DNA of 22,457 nt from an uncultured Dorea sp. (GCA_910584575.1 CAJUBG010000059.1:1-22457), one strand, 5' to 3'; counted from the stretch's first letter, positions 6,983-15,479 are shown. Numbers and translations are program-made. The notes: generated by a model from the letters alone, not told the origin.

Positions 6983-7747
6983 TTATGATTCCCTGCTAAT
7001 CACTTCTTCAGCAAGTCTCATATAACTTTCAGCGCCTGCTGACCTTGGATCATATTGATTAATTGGTGTTCCAAAACTTGGTGCTTCTGCAAGACGAATG
7101 TTTCTTGGAATAATAGTCTTATATATGTTCTGTTCCAAATTATCTTTTACATTTTCCACTACTTGCAGCGATAAATTAGTTCTTGCATCATACATTGTAA
7201 ACACAACACCCTCTATTTCTAATACGGGATTCAATCTATCCTTCACAAGTTCAACAGTGTGTATTAACTGGCTCAAACCTTCCAAAGCGTAATATTCGCA
7301 TTGGATTGGAACTAATACGGAATCCGCCGTCGTCATAGCATTAACTGTCAGAAGGCTCAATGAAGGAGGACAATCTATAATCACATAATCATAGTTATCC
7401 CTTATTTTCTGAATCGCATTCCTGACTACAAATTCCTTATTTTCCACATCAATCATTTCAATTTCTACTGCTGACAAATCGACATTAGAGGGCAGTATAT
7501 CCAGATTTTCAATCGTATTTTTATGGATTACTTCTTCTACATCAGACTCTCCAATGATCATATCATAGATTGTCCCATCTATCGAATTCTTATCCAGACC
7601 GAGTCCACTCGACATATTTCCCTGTGGGTCCATATCAATAGCAAGAACTTTTCGACCCTTTTCTGCAAGAGATGCCGACAGATTAATTGCAGTTGTTGTT
7701 TTACCAACACCGCCCTTTTGGTTAGCAATAGCTATAATTCTTCCCAT
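6983..7747 (-). CDS. parA: Chromosome-partitioning ATPase ParA (Soj)
   Basis: Soj-type ParA is a DNA-binding ATPase that, with ParB, positions origins and modulates DnaA. The 254-residue length is standard for chromosomal ParA without an N-terminal HTH. The deviant Walker A KGGVGKTT lies at 11-18 with its signature lysine at 11; the A' motif IDMDPQG is at 37-43 (Asp38, Asp40); Walker B IIDCPP is at 123-128 (Asp125). The start codon has AAAGGTGAT upstream and an extended -10 promoter about 30 bp before it. It heads the leftward run parA-parB-DUF4446-serS and is divergent from the hydrolase gene. Confidence 0.96.
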   Translation of the reverse strand: MGRIIAIANQKGGVGKTTTAINLSASLAEKGRKVLAIDMDPQGNMSSGLGLDKNSIDGTIYDMIIGESDVEEVIHKNTIENLDILPSNVDLSAVEIEMIDVENKEFVVRNAIQKIRDNYDYVIIDCPPSLSLLTVNAMTTADSVLVPIQCEYYALEGLSQLIHTVELVKDRLNPVLEIEGVVFTMYDARTNLSLQVVENVKDNLEQNIYKTIIPRNIRLAEAPSFGTPINQYDPRSAGAESYMRLAEEVISRES

Positions 7748-7777
7748 CTATAATCACCTTTCTTTTTCGTTGAAATT

Positions 7778-7786
7778 AGTATAACA
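7778..7786 (-). promoter_or_regulatory. Extended -10 promoter of the parA-parB unit
   Basis: The minus-strand sequence TGTTATACT combines the TGn extension with a -10 of TATACT (7783-7778). No good -35 is seen at 17 bp, which fits an extended -10 promoter. It lies about 30 bp upstream of the parA start. Confidence 0.5.
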
Positions 7787-7849
7787 CTTTTCTTTCCACT
7801 TATCTAGCAAATGTTTTAAATATAAAGTAGATTTTATATTTTCAATAAA

Positions 7850-7865
7850 TGTTTCACGTGAAACA
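7850..7865. promoter_or_regulatory. parS: parS site 1
   Basis: TGTTTCACGTGAAACA is a perfect 16-bp palindrome identical to the Bacillus-type ParB-binding consensus (TGTTNCACGTGAAACA). It lies about 100 bp upstream of parA, upstream of that gene's likely promoter. Confidence 0.97.
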
Positions 7866-7914
7866 TTGGATTTTTAGTTATTCTTTATTCTATTCATCCA
7901 TATAATTCAATACA

Positions 7915-7943
7915 TAGACAAACCAAATGGAACATGCTATAAT
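7915..7943 (+). promoter_or_regulatory. Promoter of the hydrolase-fold gene
   Basis: TAGACA (7915-7920), a 17-bp spacer and a perfect TATAAT (7938-7943) preceded by TGC (an extended -10) form a strong sigma-A promoter. It lies between the two parS sites and points right. The resulting leader of about 95 nt contains parS site 2. Confidence 0.75.
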
Positions 7944-7988
7944 ATTTTAAAGGAATTAATCACTAAATAATATATTTGTTTATCAAAA

Positions 7989-8004
7989 TGTTTCACGTGA
8001 AACA
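7989..8004. promoter_or_regulatory. parS: parS site 2
   Basis: A second perfect TGTTTCACGTGAAACA lies 139 bp from the first (start to start). It falls in the presumed 5' leader of the rightward hydrolase gene, about 46 bp past the -10 element, so ParB loading here could affect that gene's transcription. Confidence 0.97.
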
Positions 8005-8045
8005 TTTATAAACTATTTATAATCTATATGAAAGGAAGTGTATTC

Positions 8046-9005
8046 ATGAATTGGAAAAAGAAAATTATAAGCATTACCACTCTAGCAAGTTTTACTACAC
8101 TCACAATTCATATAATTAATAAACTCATTTACTTTTCAGCAACTATGGATAACCTATTATCCAACACTTCTGGCTCTTATTATAATTGGAAATTTGGAAA
8201 AATATATTATAAAAAAACTGGTTCTGGCCATCCTCTCCTATTGCTTCACGATTTAGACACTTACAGCTCAGGACATGAATGGAATAAAGTTTTAAACGAA
8301 CTTTCTAAAACAAATACTGTTTACCGAGTTGACCTCTTAGGATGCGGAAGATCAGATAAACCTAACATTACATATACTAACTACCTTTATGTACAATTAA
8401 TCAACGATTTTATCAAACAAGTCATTGGAGAAGAAACCGATATTCTTGCAACTGGTGAATCAGGCGCATTTGCTATTGCAGCCTGCCACTACAATAATTC
8501 AGCCATTCGTAAACTTATACTTGTCAATCCACCAGACATTGAAAAACTCGCAAAAATTCCTGATAAGCGCAGTAAATTATTTATTAACCTATTACAACTC
8601 CCCGTCATCGGAACTTTTATATACAATTTACTTACAGGATTGACAAATACGGACAAACTTTTCCATGAACACTATTTTTATAATTCTGATTTCATCGACC
8701 ATGATTTAATTAGTACATATTATGAAACGGCACATATGGATGTGGGTTCTAAATATTTATTAGCAAGTATTCGAGGACACTATACTACGCTCAACCTCAA
8801 ACACTGTTTAAAATCAATCACAAACAGTATTTACTTTATTATAGGAAGTGAAAAAGAAAATATTGAAGAAAACGTAGCTATATATCATACCATCATGCCA
8901 TCAATAGAAATTGAAAAAATAGACGAAGCAAGACAACTTCCACAATTAGAAAAACCATACGAATTTATGGATAAAGTCAAAATATTCTTAGAAGACGAAT
9001 TTTAA
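8046..9005 (+). CDS. Membrane-anchored alpha/beta-hydrolase-fold protein with atypical catalytic residues
   Basis: The 319-residue protein has the alpha/beta hydrolase fold but no clear substrate. The start at 8046 is preferred over the upstream in-frame ATG at 8028 because AAAGGAAG lies between them with seven-base spacing to 8046. Numbering below counts from 8028. An N-terminal hydrophobic helix (about 13-36) is a signal anchor. LLLLHD (70-75) replaces the usual oxyanion HG, and the nucleophile elbow is GESGA with Ser145. The acid position falls at about Glu277 (IIGSEKEN). In place of the usual GHLPxLEKP the protein has ARQLPQLEKP (301-310), so the catalytic histidine is Gln303. It may therefore be a non-enzymatic relative, or use another residue. 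It is the only gene left of oriC running against the fork, and it is AT-rich relative to the genes to the right of oriC. Confidence 0.8.
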   Translation: MNWKKKIISITTLASFTTLTIHIINKLIYFSATMDNLLSNTSGSYYNWKFGKIYYKKTGSGHPLLLLHDLDTYSSGHEWNKVLNELSKTNTVYRVDLLGCGRSDKPNITYTNYLYVQLINDFIKQVIGEETDILATGESGAFAIAACHYNNSAIRKLILVNPPDIEKLAKIPDKRSKLFINLLQLPVIGTFIYNLLTGLTNTDKLFHEHYFYNSDFIDHDLISTYYETAHMDVGSKYLLASIRGHYTTLNLKHCLKSITNSIYFIIGSEKENIEENVAIYHTIMPSIEIEKIDEARQLPQLEKPYEFMDKVKIFLEDEF

Positions 9006-9024
9006 AGAAAAATAGTGCTTTAAT

Positions 9025-9083
9025 AAAAAATACAAGATACATCAAAATCCAAATCAGGATAAATGCTGTATCTTGTATTTTTT
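9025..9083. terminator. Bidirectional terminator between the hydrolase gene and rsmG
   Basis: A perfect 17-bp stem (9025-9041 with 9067-9083) encloses a 25-nt loop. The arms end in A6 on the left and T6 on the right, so the transcript ends in a U-run in both directions. It separates two convergent genes, and the rsmG stop codon (9084-9082) overlaps its right edge. Confidence 0.85.
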
Positions 9084-9795
9084 ATCGTATTGGCTCCTTT
9101 GCAGGGGTACCAGATTTACGTGGATATTTTCCACTCGTATTTTTTATTTTTATAATTTTTACAAACGACCTTCCAATATCCGTTTCCGGAAGCTGAAATT
9201 TTATAACATCTTCTATTCTTCCTCCTAATACCTGTACAGCTTTTTCAGATTCCAATATTTCTTCGTCAATATTTCCCGATTTATATGATATAAATATTCC
9301 TCCTCTTTTTACATATGGAATACAATACTCTGATAATGTAGCAAGATTAGCTACCGCCCTGGATACGCATAAATCAAACTGTTCTCTATATTCTTTTTGT
9401 CTTGCATAATCCTCCGCACGTCCATGAATTGTGTGAATATCTTTTAAACCTAATTCTTCAATTACATGGTTCAAAAATCTTATTCTCTTATTCAAAGAAT
9501 CTAACAAGACCATTTCAATATCAGGAAATGCTATCTTCAACGGAATTCCTGGAAAACCAGCGCCCGTTCCAACATCAATAATTTTACTTACGCTATCTAA
9601 ATTAAAATTTTCTACAATAGAAAGGCTGTCCACAAAATGCTTATCTACAATTTCCTCATACTCTGTTATACTTGTGAGATTCATTACTTTGTTCCATTCA
9701 ACCAACAGTTCATAAAATCTATGAAATTGCTGTATCTGTCTATCATCTAATTCAATATGAATCCCTCGCATTTTTTTCTCTAATAAATTATACAT
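9082..9795 (-). CDS. rsmG: 16S rRNA (guanine-527 N7) methyltransferase RsmG
   Basis: RsmG (GidB) methylates G527 of 16S rRNA using SAM; loss of this modification gives low-level streptomycin resistance in several bacteria. From the ATG at 9795 the protein has 237 residues, the usual size. The SAM-binding motif IDVGTGAGFPGIP is at about 73-85, then VLLDSLNKR, and CVSRAVANL matches the family's conserved SRAVA. The ATG at 9795 has GAGG at good spacing. A GTG at 9807, in frame, has a more distant AGGAG and would add four residues. It follows mnmG, the usual neighbour, with a gap of about 100 bp. Confidence 0.93.
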   Translation of the reverse strand: MYNLLEKKMRGIHIELDDRQIQQFHRFYELLVEWNKVMNLTSITEYEEIVDKHFVDSLSIVENFNLDSVSKIIDVGTGAGFPGIPLKIAFPDIEMVLLDSLNKRIRFLNHVIEELGLKDIHTIHGRAEDYARQKEYREQFDLCVSRAVANLATLSEYCIPYVKRGGIFISYKSGNIDEEILESEKAVQVLGGRIEDVIKFQLPETDIGRSFVKIIKIKNTSGKYPRKSGTPAKEPIR

Positions 9796-9899
9796 TATCA
9801 ACCTCACACTAAAATCTTTTTCTCCTGCTTTTCAATCATTGGCCAATAATATCAACAGATTATTATTACTTTAATACGTTAATTTGTTAAATAAGAAAA

Positions 9900-11807
9900 T
9901 CACCTTATACTTCCCATGTAAACTAACAGCACAGATATATCCGCAGGCGACACCCCTGATATTCTTGACGCCTGCCCCACAGAAACCGGACGATACTCCT
10001 TTAATTTCTGAACCGCCTCAATCCGAAGACTCTTTATCGCGTCATAATCAATATCTATTGGTATCTTCTTATTCTCTAATTTCTTAAACTGCTCTACCTG
10101 TTTTTTCTGTCTGCTAATATATCCTTCATACTTAATAAAAATATCTACCTGGTCTATCACATCTTCTCTTAATTCCTCCGGAATTTCAGGACGCTTCTCA
10201 TCAATCTCCTCCAACGCCCGATAAGATAATTCAGGACGGCGAATTAATTCCGCGAGTGATGTTCCAGATACTAATTGGGTGCTTGCATACCTTTTCAGCA
10301 AACTTTGAACTTTTTCTGACGTTCCTACATTCGTATGCTTCATTCTCTCAATCTCGACTTCTATCCATTCTTCCTTCTTCAGAAGTTTTTGATATCTCTC
10401 CTTTGTAATCAGTCCAATATCATACCCTATCTTCGTTAATCTCTGATCTGCATTATCCTGTCTCAGCAACAATCTATACTCTGCTCTTGAAGTCATCATT
10501 CGATAAGGCTCATGACTCTCCTTTGTCACCAGATCATCAATCAGCACACCAATATATGCCTCCGAACGATCCAAAACAACTGCTTCTTTTCCCTGCAATT
10601 TTCTCGCCGCATTGATGCCTGCCATCAAGCCCTGGGCAGCCGCCTCCTCATAACCTGAACTTCCGTTAAACTGGCCGCCGCTGAACAATCCATCTATTTC
10701 TCGAAATTCAAGAGACGGTTTTAGCTGTCTCGCATCAATACAATCATACTCAATCGCATAGGCATTTCTCACAATCCTCACATTTTCCAGACCAGGCACC
10801 GTTCGATACATGGCATACTGAACATCCTCCGGAAGCGAACTTGACATACCTCCAATATACATCTCATTCGTCTCCAACCCCTCCGGCTCAATGAATACCT
10901 GATGTCTTTCCTTATCAGAAAATTTTACCACCTTATCCTCGATAGACGGACAATACCTTGGGCCTGTTCCCTCTATCATTCCAGAAAACAACGGAGAACG
11001 ATCCAGATTCCTTCGGATAATATCATGGGTATTCTTATTCGTGTAGGTCAGCCAGCAGGAAACCTGGTCAATCTGTACCTCGTCCGGGTTTGTGGTAAAT
11101 GAAAACGGTACTACTCTCTCATCCCCAAATTGTTCCTCCATCTTACTGAAATCAACCGTATTTCTGTCTATTCTCGCCGGTGTTCCTGTCTTAAAACGGT
11201 ACATATCAATCCCCAATTCCTTCAGAGATTCCGTAAGATAATTCGCCGCCTGAAGTCCGTTTGGCCCAGTATTACTACTCACCTCTCCATAGATACAACG
11301 CGCCCGAAGATAGGTACCGGTACACAAAATGACTGCCCGACAGGGATAGACTGCTCCTGAAAATGTCTGTACCCCAGTCACTCTGCCCTCCTCTGTCAAA
11401 ATCCTTACAACCTCCATCTGTTTGATTTCAAGATTCTTCTGACTCTCTAATACCTGACGCATCGTGCGGCTGTAATTTGCCTTATCAGCCTGCGCCCTAA
11501 GAGAATGAACCGCCGGCCCTTTTGACCTGTTAAGCATCTTCGACTGGATGAACGTCTTGTCAATTACCTTTCCCATCTCTCCTCCAAGAGCATCCACTTC
11601 TCTCACAAGATGGCCTTTTGAGCTTCCGCCTATATTGGGATTGCAGGGCATTAAAGCAATACTGTCCACACTCACTGTAAACACAATTGTACGAAATCCA
11701 AGTCTGGCACAAGCAAGCGCTGCCTCACAGCCTGCATGTCCTGCACCTATTACAACCACATCATATCCGTCCTCATTTTCCCATACAAAATTTGCTGAAT
11801 ATCTCAT
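9900..11807 (-). CDS. mnmG: tRNA uridine-5-carboxymethylaminomethyl modification enzyme MnmG
   Basis: MnmG (GidA) is the FAD-dependent partner of MnmE that modifies U34 of certain tRNAs. It has 635 residues, close to the family norm. The dinucleotide-binding motif GAGHAG is at 21-26, and the conserved CNPNIGGSSKGHLVREVDALGG runs in register from residue 55. The C-terminal helical domain includes YEGYISRQ and ASRISGVSPADI. The start at 11807 has GGGGAGG upstream and lies inside the 3' end of mnmE, overlapping it by 35 bp in another frame. That suggests translational coupling of the two subunits. Confidence 0.96.
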   Translation of the reverse strand: MRYSANFVWENEDGYDVVVIGAGHAGCEAALACARLGFRTIVFTVSVDSIALMPCNPNIGGSSKGHLVREVDALGGEMGKVIDKTFIQSKMLNRSKGPAVHSLRAQADKANYSRTMRQVLESQKNLEIKQMEVVRILTEEGRVTGVQTFSGAVYPCRAVILCTGTYLRARCIYGEVSSNTGPNGLQAANYLTESLKELGIDMYRFKTGTPARIDRNTVDFSKMEEQFGDERVVPFSFTTNPDEVQIDQVSCWLTYTNKNTHDIIRRNLDRSPLFSGMIEGTGPRYCPSIEDKVVKFSDKERHQVFIEPEGLETNEMYIGGMSSSLPEDVQYAMYRTVPGLENVRIVRNAYAIEYDCIDARQLKPSLEFREIDGLFSGGQFNGSSGYEEAAAQGLMAGINAARKLQGKEAVVLDRSEAYIGVLIDDLVTKESHEPYRMMTSRAEYRLLLRQDNADQRLTKIGYDIGLITKERYQKLLKKEEWIEVEIERMKHTNVGTSEKVQSLLKRYASTQLVSGTSLAELIRRPELSYRALEEIDEKRPEIPEELREDVIDQVDIFIKYEGYISRQKKQVEQFKKLENKKIPIDIDYDAIKSLRIEAVQKLKEYRPVSVGQASRISGVSPADISVLLVYMGSIR

Positions 11808-13203
11808 TTACCAAATCCTCCCCTATCTTTTCACCTGTAATATAACCAAGCGACTCATATGCATCCAACAAATCAATCGAATAAAAATCCTCAGGCATAC
11901 CAGAATGAATACTGTCCTTTACTCGTTCCAAAGCAGAGAAAGCATCCTGCAAAGCCGTCTTATGACGAACATTCGTAATATAGATTTCATCATTAAATGA
12001 AAGATTTCCTTCAAAAAATATAACCTTCAAAGTTTCTTCAAGAACATCTATTCCCACATTCTCCTTTGCGGACATTGAAATAACGGGGATAGTAAACTTT
12101 TTTATTTCTTCTTTTTCACTTATTGAAGGATTACTTGCAAAATATAGTTTTTTTACTTTCTCCTCTGTCACCACTGTATCCAAGTCAGATTTATTCAATA
12201 AAATGATAGATTTTTTATGACCAATCAAACGGAAAATCTCCTGGTCATTCTCATCCAGCGGCGTCGAGCCGTCAATCACATAAAGAATCAAATCTGCCTG
12301 TTCTGCATATTCCTTTGCGCGCTCTACACCAATCTTTTCCACAATATCCTCTGTATCCCGAATTCCCGCAGTATCAATCATATTCAGAGATATGCCTTTT
12401 AGGTTAATATTTTCTTCCAGAACATCTCTGGTTGTTCCTGCAATCTCCGTGACAATCGCCCTCTCCTCTCCCAAAAGGGCATTGAGAAGGGATGACTTAC
12501 CTACATTGGGTTTTCCAAGAATTACAGTCCGAATTCCTTCTTTTATCATCCTTCCATTATCATAGGTATCTACCAAATCTCTGATTTGTCCCATAAGATT
12601 TTCCACAGTTATCAACAACTTTTCCCCATATCCATCTACACTGATATGTTCAGGATCATCCAAAGCTGATTCAATAAATGCGGTATGGTAAATGATTTCA
12701 TTTCTTATCTCACTTATTTTATTCTTTATATTCCCCTTTAACTGATTGACAGAGCTCTGATGGGCATACTGATTTCGGGAGGATATCAGATCCCCCACTG
12801 CCTCTGCCTGGGACAGATCCAGCTTTCCATTCAAAAAGGCCCTCTTTGTAAATTCCCCTGGTTCTGCCGGTCTTGCACCTCTGTCAATAAGTAATTCCAG
12901 TATTTTCTTTACAACGTACACTCCCCCATGGCAGTTAATCTCCACCGTATCTTCTCCGGTATAACTGTGAGGTCCCTTCATCAGCATAACAAGCACTTCG
13001 TCTACCATAGCTTCTCCGTCCATCACATATCCGTAATGAATCGTATGGGTTTTCTGGTTTACCAGCGACTTTTCTCTCTTTCCTCTGTATACTTTGTCTG
13101 CAATGGAAAATGACTCCGGACCACTCATCCTCACAATCCCGATTCCTGCATCACTCATCGCGGTGGAGATTGCGGCAATTGTTGTATTATTAAGACCTTC
13201 CAT
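11773..13203 (-). CDS. mnmE: tRNA modification GTPase MnmE
   Basis: MnmE (TrmE) is the GTPase subunit of the MnmE-MnmG complex. The chosen start at 13203 has AAGGAGG six bases upstream and gives 476 residues. The longer open frame adds 15 residues but runs back through a transcription terminator, so it is not used. Residues 1-118 form the folate-binding N-terminal domain (MEGLNNTTIAAISTAMSDAG, then GIVRMSG). The G domain has GKPNVGKSS (230-238), an AGTTRD loop and DTAG (277-280), NKSD and SAKE. The C-terminal FCMGK provides the family's CxxGK cysteine. No promoter of its own was recognised in the short space after the jag terminator. Confidence 0.96.
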   Translation of the reverse strand: MEGLNNTTIAAISTAMSDAGIGIVRMSGPESFSIADKVYRGKREKSLVNQKTHTIHYGYVMDGEAMVDEVLVMLMKGPHSYTGEDTVEINCHGGVYVVKKILELLIDRGARPAEPGEFTKRAFLNGKLDLSQAEAVGDLISSRNQYAHQSSVNQLKGNIKNKISEIRNEIIYHTAFIESALDDPEHISVDGYGEKLLITVENLMGQIRDLVDTYDNGRMIKEGIRTVILGKPNVGKSSLLNALLGEERAIVTEIAGTTRDVLEENINLKGISLNMIDTAGIRDTEDIVEKIGVERAKEYAEQADLILYVIDGSTPLDENDQEIFRLIGHKKSIILLNKSDLDTVVTEEKVKKLYFASNPSISEKEEIKKFTIPVISMSAKENVGIDVLEETLKVIFFEGNLSFNDEIYITNVRHKTALQDAFSALERVKDSIHSGMPEDFYSIDLLDAYESLGYITGEKIGEDLVNEIFSKFCMGK

Positions 13204-13227
13204 TTCTGCCTCCTTACGCTTTATATC

Positions 13228-13255
13228 AAAAAATAGGGGTTTCTTCAACCCCTAT
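13228..13255 (-). terminator. Rho-independent terminator after jag
   Basis: On the minus strand a 9-bp GC-containing stem (ATAGGGGTT at 13255-13247 with its complement at 13241-13233; 5-nt loop) is followed directly by TTTTTT. It starts 11 nt past the jag stop codon and 25 bp before the mnmE start, so it ends or attenuates the rpmH-to-jag transcript. Confidence 0.88.
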
Positions 13256-13266
13256 CTTCTAACATC

Positions 13267-14148
13267 CTACCTATTACGTACCAGAGTAACTACTACTCTC
13301 CTGTAAGGTTCTTCACCCTCGCTATGTGTTGAAACCGCAGGATCTGCCTGCAACGCTGAATGGATAATTCTTCTCTCATATGGATTCATAGGCTCTAAGG
13401 ACACAGTTCTTCTGCTTCTCTTGACCTTACTTGCAATATTCTTAGCAAGATTCTCAAGAGTCTCTTTCCGTCTCCTTCGGTAATCCTCTGTATCAAGCTT
13501 TACCCGAACATATCCATCCTGCATCTTGTTGGCAACCCTGTTCGTCAGATATTGAAGTGAATCCAAGGTCTGTCCTCTCTTTCCGATCAGGATTCCCATA
13601 TTGCTTCCCTCCATATCAATAGAAAGGGCGCCTTCTTCATCCACCACGGAGGTAACTTTTACGTCCGTCATATCCATTGCCTTCAATACGTCGCTTACAA
13701 ACTTCTCACAAGCCTCTATGGTACAAGCCTCTACCTTGGCCAGTTCTACCTCTTTTTTCTCAGGGCCATTCGATACATGCTGCTCTTTTACAACAGCCTT
13801 CTTCTTGGGCTCTTTTCTATGACCCTCCTTCTTTACATGCTCTTTCCTGGGTGACTCTTTCTTTCCGTTCTCTTTTTTCGCCGTCTCCTTTTTTTCTTCT
13901 TCTTTCTTCTCAGGCTCGCTTACCGGAGAAATGTCTTCCTTCAAAAGCTCAGGCTCAGGCTTTTCTTCCTTAACTTCTTCTTTCCTGCGCGCTTTGATTA
14001 CTGCCTGCTTCATCCCAATACCAAGGAATCCGGCGCTTCCTTTTTCAATCACCTGATAATCTAATTGATCACTCGTCACTCCTAACTGAACTAATGCTTC
14101 TGTAATCGCATCATCTAACGTCTTCGCTGATACAGTAATATATTCCAT
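13267..14148 (-). CDS. jag: RNA-binding protein Jag/KhpB
   Basis: The 293-residue protein has the three-part Jag layout. A Jag-N domain (1-55) contains KGSAGFLGIGMKQAVI. A highly charged Lys/Glu linker (about 56-135) follows, then a KH domain (about 140-220) with the GKRG loop at 189-192, and an R3H domain (about 230-291) with ERRIIH at 258-263. KhpB binds many RNAs together with KhpA and influences cell division and elongation in other Firmicutes. The gene follows yidC by 12 bp, its normal neighbour, with a GGGGG ribosome binding site overlapping the yidC stop region. The linker is long and repetitive in character (KKE/RKE), but the frame is intact. Confidence 0.94.
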   Translation of the reverse strand: MEYITVSAKTLDDAITEALVQLGVTSDQLDYQVIEKGSAGFLGIGMKQAVIKARRKEEVKEEKPEPELLKEDISPVSEPEKKEEEKKETAKKENGKKESPRKEHVKKEGHRKEPKKKAVVKEQHVSNGPEKKEVELAKVEACTIEACEKFVSDVLKAMDMTDVKVTSVVDEEGALSIDMEGSNMGILIGKRGQTLDSLQYLTNRVANKMQDGYVRVKLDTEDYRRRRKETLENLAKNIASKVKRSRRTVSLEPMNPYERRIIHSALQADPAVSTHSEGEEPYRRVVVTLVRNR

Positions 14149-14160
14149 GAATTAAGCCCC

Positions 14161-15228
14161 CTAATTATTTTCATTGAATTTTTTAACCATGTTAGCCTTT
14201 GCCGCAAGGCTGCCCTCCTTGGCATTCTCAGCACGCGATCTTGCCTGTTCTAATTTTCTTTCTCTCTCTTTCTCACTCATTCCCGTTGTATTCCTGTTGG
14301 CAGAATCCTTAATACTCCTGGTATTCGTCTGTGCCATAGCGTTAATCTTCTCAGCCTTTACGCTTCGCTTCTCACGCTTCTTCTCAGCCTTTTCTTTATT
14401 CTTCTCAACCAATTCCTCCACAGAAATCTTTGCCAGATGCTTATTAATAATCACCTGCTGTACAATCCTTACCACGGCGCTGAACACCCAGTACATACCA
14501 ATACCTGTCGGAAGTGAAAATACCATAAATACAGAGAATAACGGCATTGTAATATTCATAGTGTTCATAGTGCTTGCCATCGGATTATCCTTGTCCATCT
14601 GCTGTCCGGAAATCGCCTGTGAAATCTTGACACTCAAATACTGTGTAAGTCCGGACAATACAGGAACGAGAATCGCCGTAATAATAATGACAGCCGGTGC
14701 AATCCCATAAGAACCGCTGTTCTTAATCATCGTAATCGGAGATATTGTCATATCCGGAATCGTGAGAAACCGATTCACGCTTGCCGGCGCATCTTTAATT
14801 GCCGGAACATATCTCTGGATATCATAGATAACCGGATACAAAGCCAAAAGCAGCGGCATCTGAATCAACAGTGGAAGACATCCTCCCATCATGGAGGTTC
14901 CGTACTTGTCATATACCTGCTGAATCTCCTCCTGTTGCTTCATCATTGACGCCTGGTCTTTTTTGTTCTTATACTTCTTCTGAATTGCCTGAACCTCAGG
15001 ATTCGTCACAGCGGACAACTTCTGCATCCTCTGTTGGCTGATGGTCATCGGCAGCATCAATGTATATACAAATATTGTATAAAATATAATAGATAAGCCA
15101 ACCAGCCCGTTATCACTTGGAAGTACATTGTCCAATATCGTATAGATAAAGTTCATGACCTTCCCCAATAACCAGCTAATCTGACCTACAATCGGCCAGT
15201 TCGCTGCCGACAATAAACTAAATGTCAT
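14161..15228 (-). CDS. yidC: Membrane protein insertase YidC (SpoIIIJ/OxaA family)
   Basis: YidC inserts and folds membrane proteins. The ATG at 15228 has GGAGG seven bases upstream; the longer open frame to 15378 only overlaps yidD and is rejected. This gives 355 residues. Membrane segments lie at about 12-35, 41-62, 115-136, 175-198 and 225-262, with the cytoplasmic loop PEVQAIQKKYKNKKDQ between the second and third. The C-terminal tail is very basic and likely binds ribosomes. No lipobox cysteine is present. At the position of the conserved groove arginine of the second segment (TILIRLLILPL in B. subtilis SpoIIIJ, from memory) this protein has TIFVYTLMLPM, placing Tyr55 there. The gene lies between yidD and jag as usual. 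Confidence 0.93.
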   Translation of the reverse strand: MTFSLLSAANWPIVGQISWLLGKVMNFIYTILDNVLPSDNGLVGLSIIFYTIFVYTLMLPMTISQQRMQKLSAVTNPEVQAIQKKYKNKKDQASMMKQQEEIQQVYDKYGTSMMGGCLPLLIQMPLLLALYPVIYDIQRYVPAIKDAPASVNRFLTIPDMTISPITMIKNSGSYGIAPAVIIITAILVPVLSGLTQYLSVKISQAISGQQMDKDNPMASTMNTMNITMPLFSVFMVFSLPTGIGMYWVFSAVVRIVQQVIINKHLAKISVEELVEKNKEKAEKKREKRSVKAEKINAMAQTNTRSIKDSANRNTTGMSEKERERKLEQARSRAENAKEGSLAAKANMVKKFNENN

Positions 15229-15254
15229 ACTCATTCCTCCAATGTATTCTATTC

Positions 15255-15467
15255 TTAAGGTACGGGGTCGTATCCACCCTTTGCAAAGGGATTGCAGCGC
15301 AAGATCCTCCACGCCGCCAAAGCAGTTCCTTTTAACGCTCCATATTTCTCGATAGCCTCTATTGCATACTGAGAACATGTGGGATAATAAATACAGGACG
15401 AATATCCCTTAAGAGCCGACAAATATTTCCGATAGAATCTGATACAGCCTAACAGAATATATTTCAT
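15255..15467 (-). CDS. yidD: Membrane protein insertion efficiency factor YidD
   Basis: A 70-residue protein matching the YidD family along its length: an N-terminal amphipathic helix (IRFYRKYLSALKGYSSC), the CxxYPTCSQYAIEAI core with its cysteines, and the C-terminal RILRCNPFAKGGYDPVP. YidD associates with the inner face of the membrane and aids YidC-dependent insertion. It starts 12 bp after rnpA, with AGGGG at a spacing of about ten bases, and is followed by yidC 26 bp later. Confidence 0.96.
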   Translation of the reverse strand: MKYILLGCIRFYRKYLSALKGYSSCIYYPTCSQYAIEAIEKYGALKGTALAAWRILRCNPFAKGGYDPVP

Positions 15468-15479
15468 AATACGTTACCC

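Noticed and set aside
13204..13248. 15-residue N-terminal extension of MnmE (MKKPLFFDIKRKEAE)
   Set aside because: The extension is encoded by the jag terminator hairpin, and a strong AAGGAGG precedes the ATG at 13203.
15229..15378. 50-residue N-terminal extension of YidC
   Set aside because: It overlaps yidD in another frame and does not resemble YidC; GGAGG precedes the ATG at 15228.
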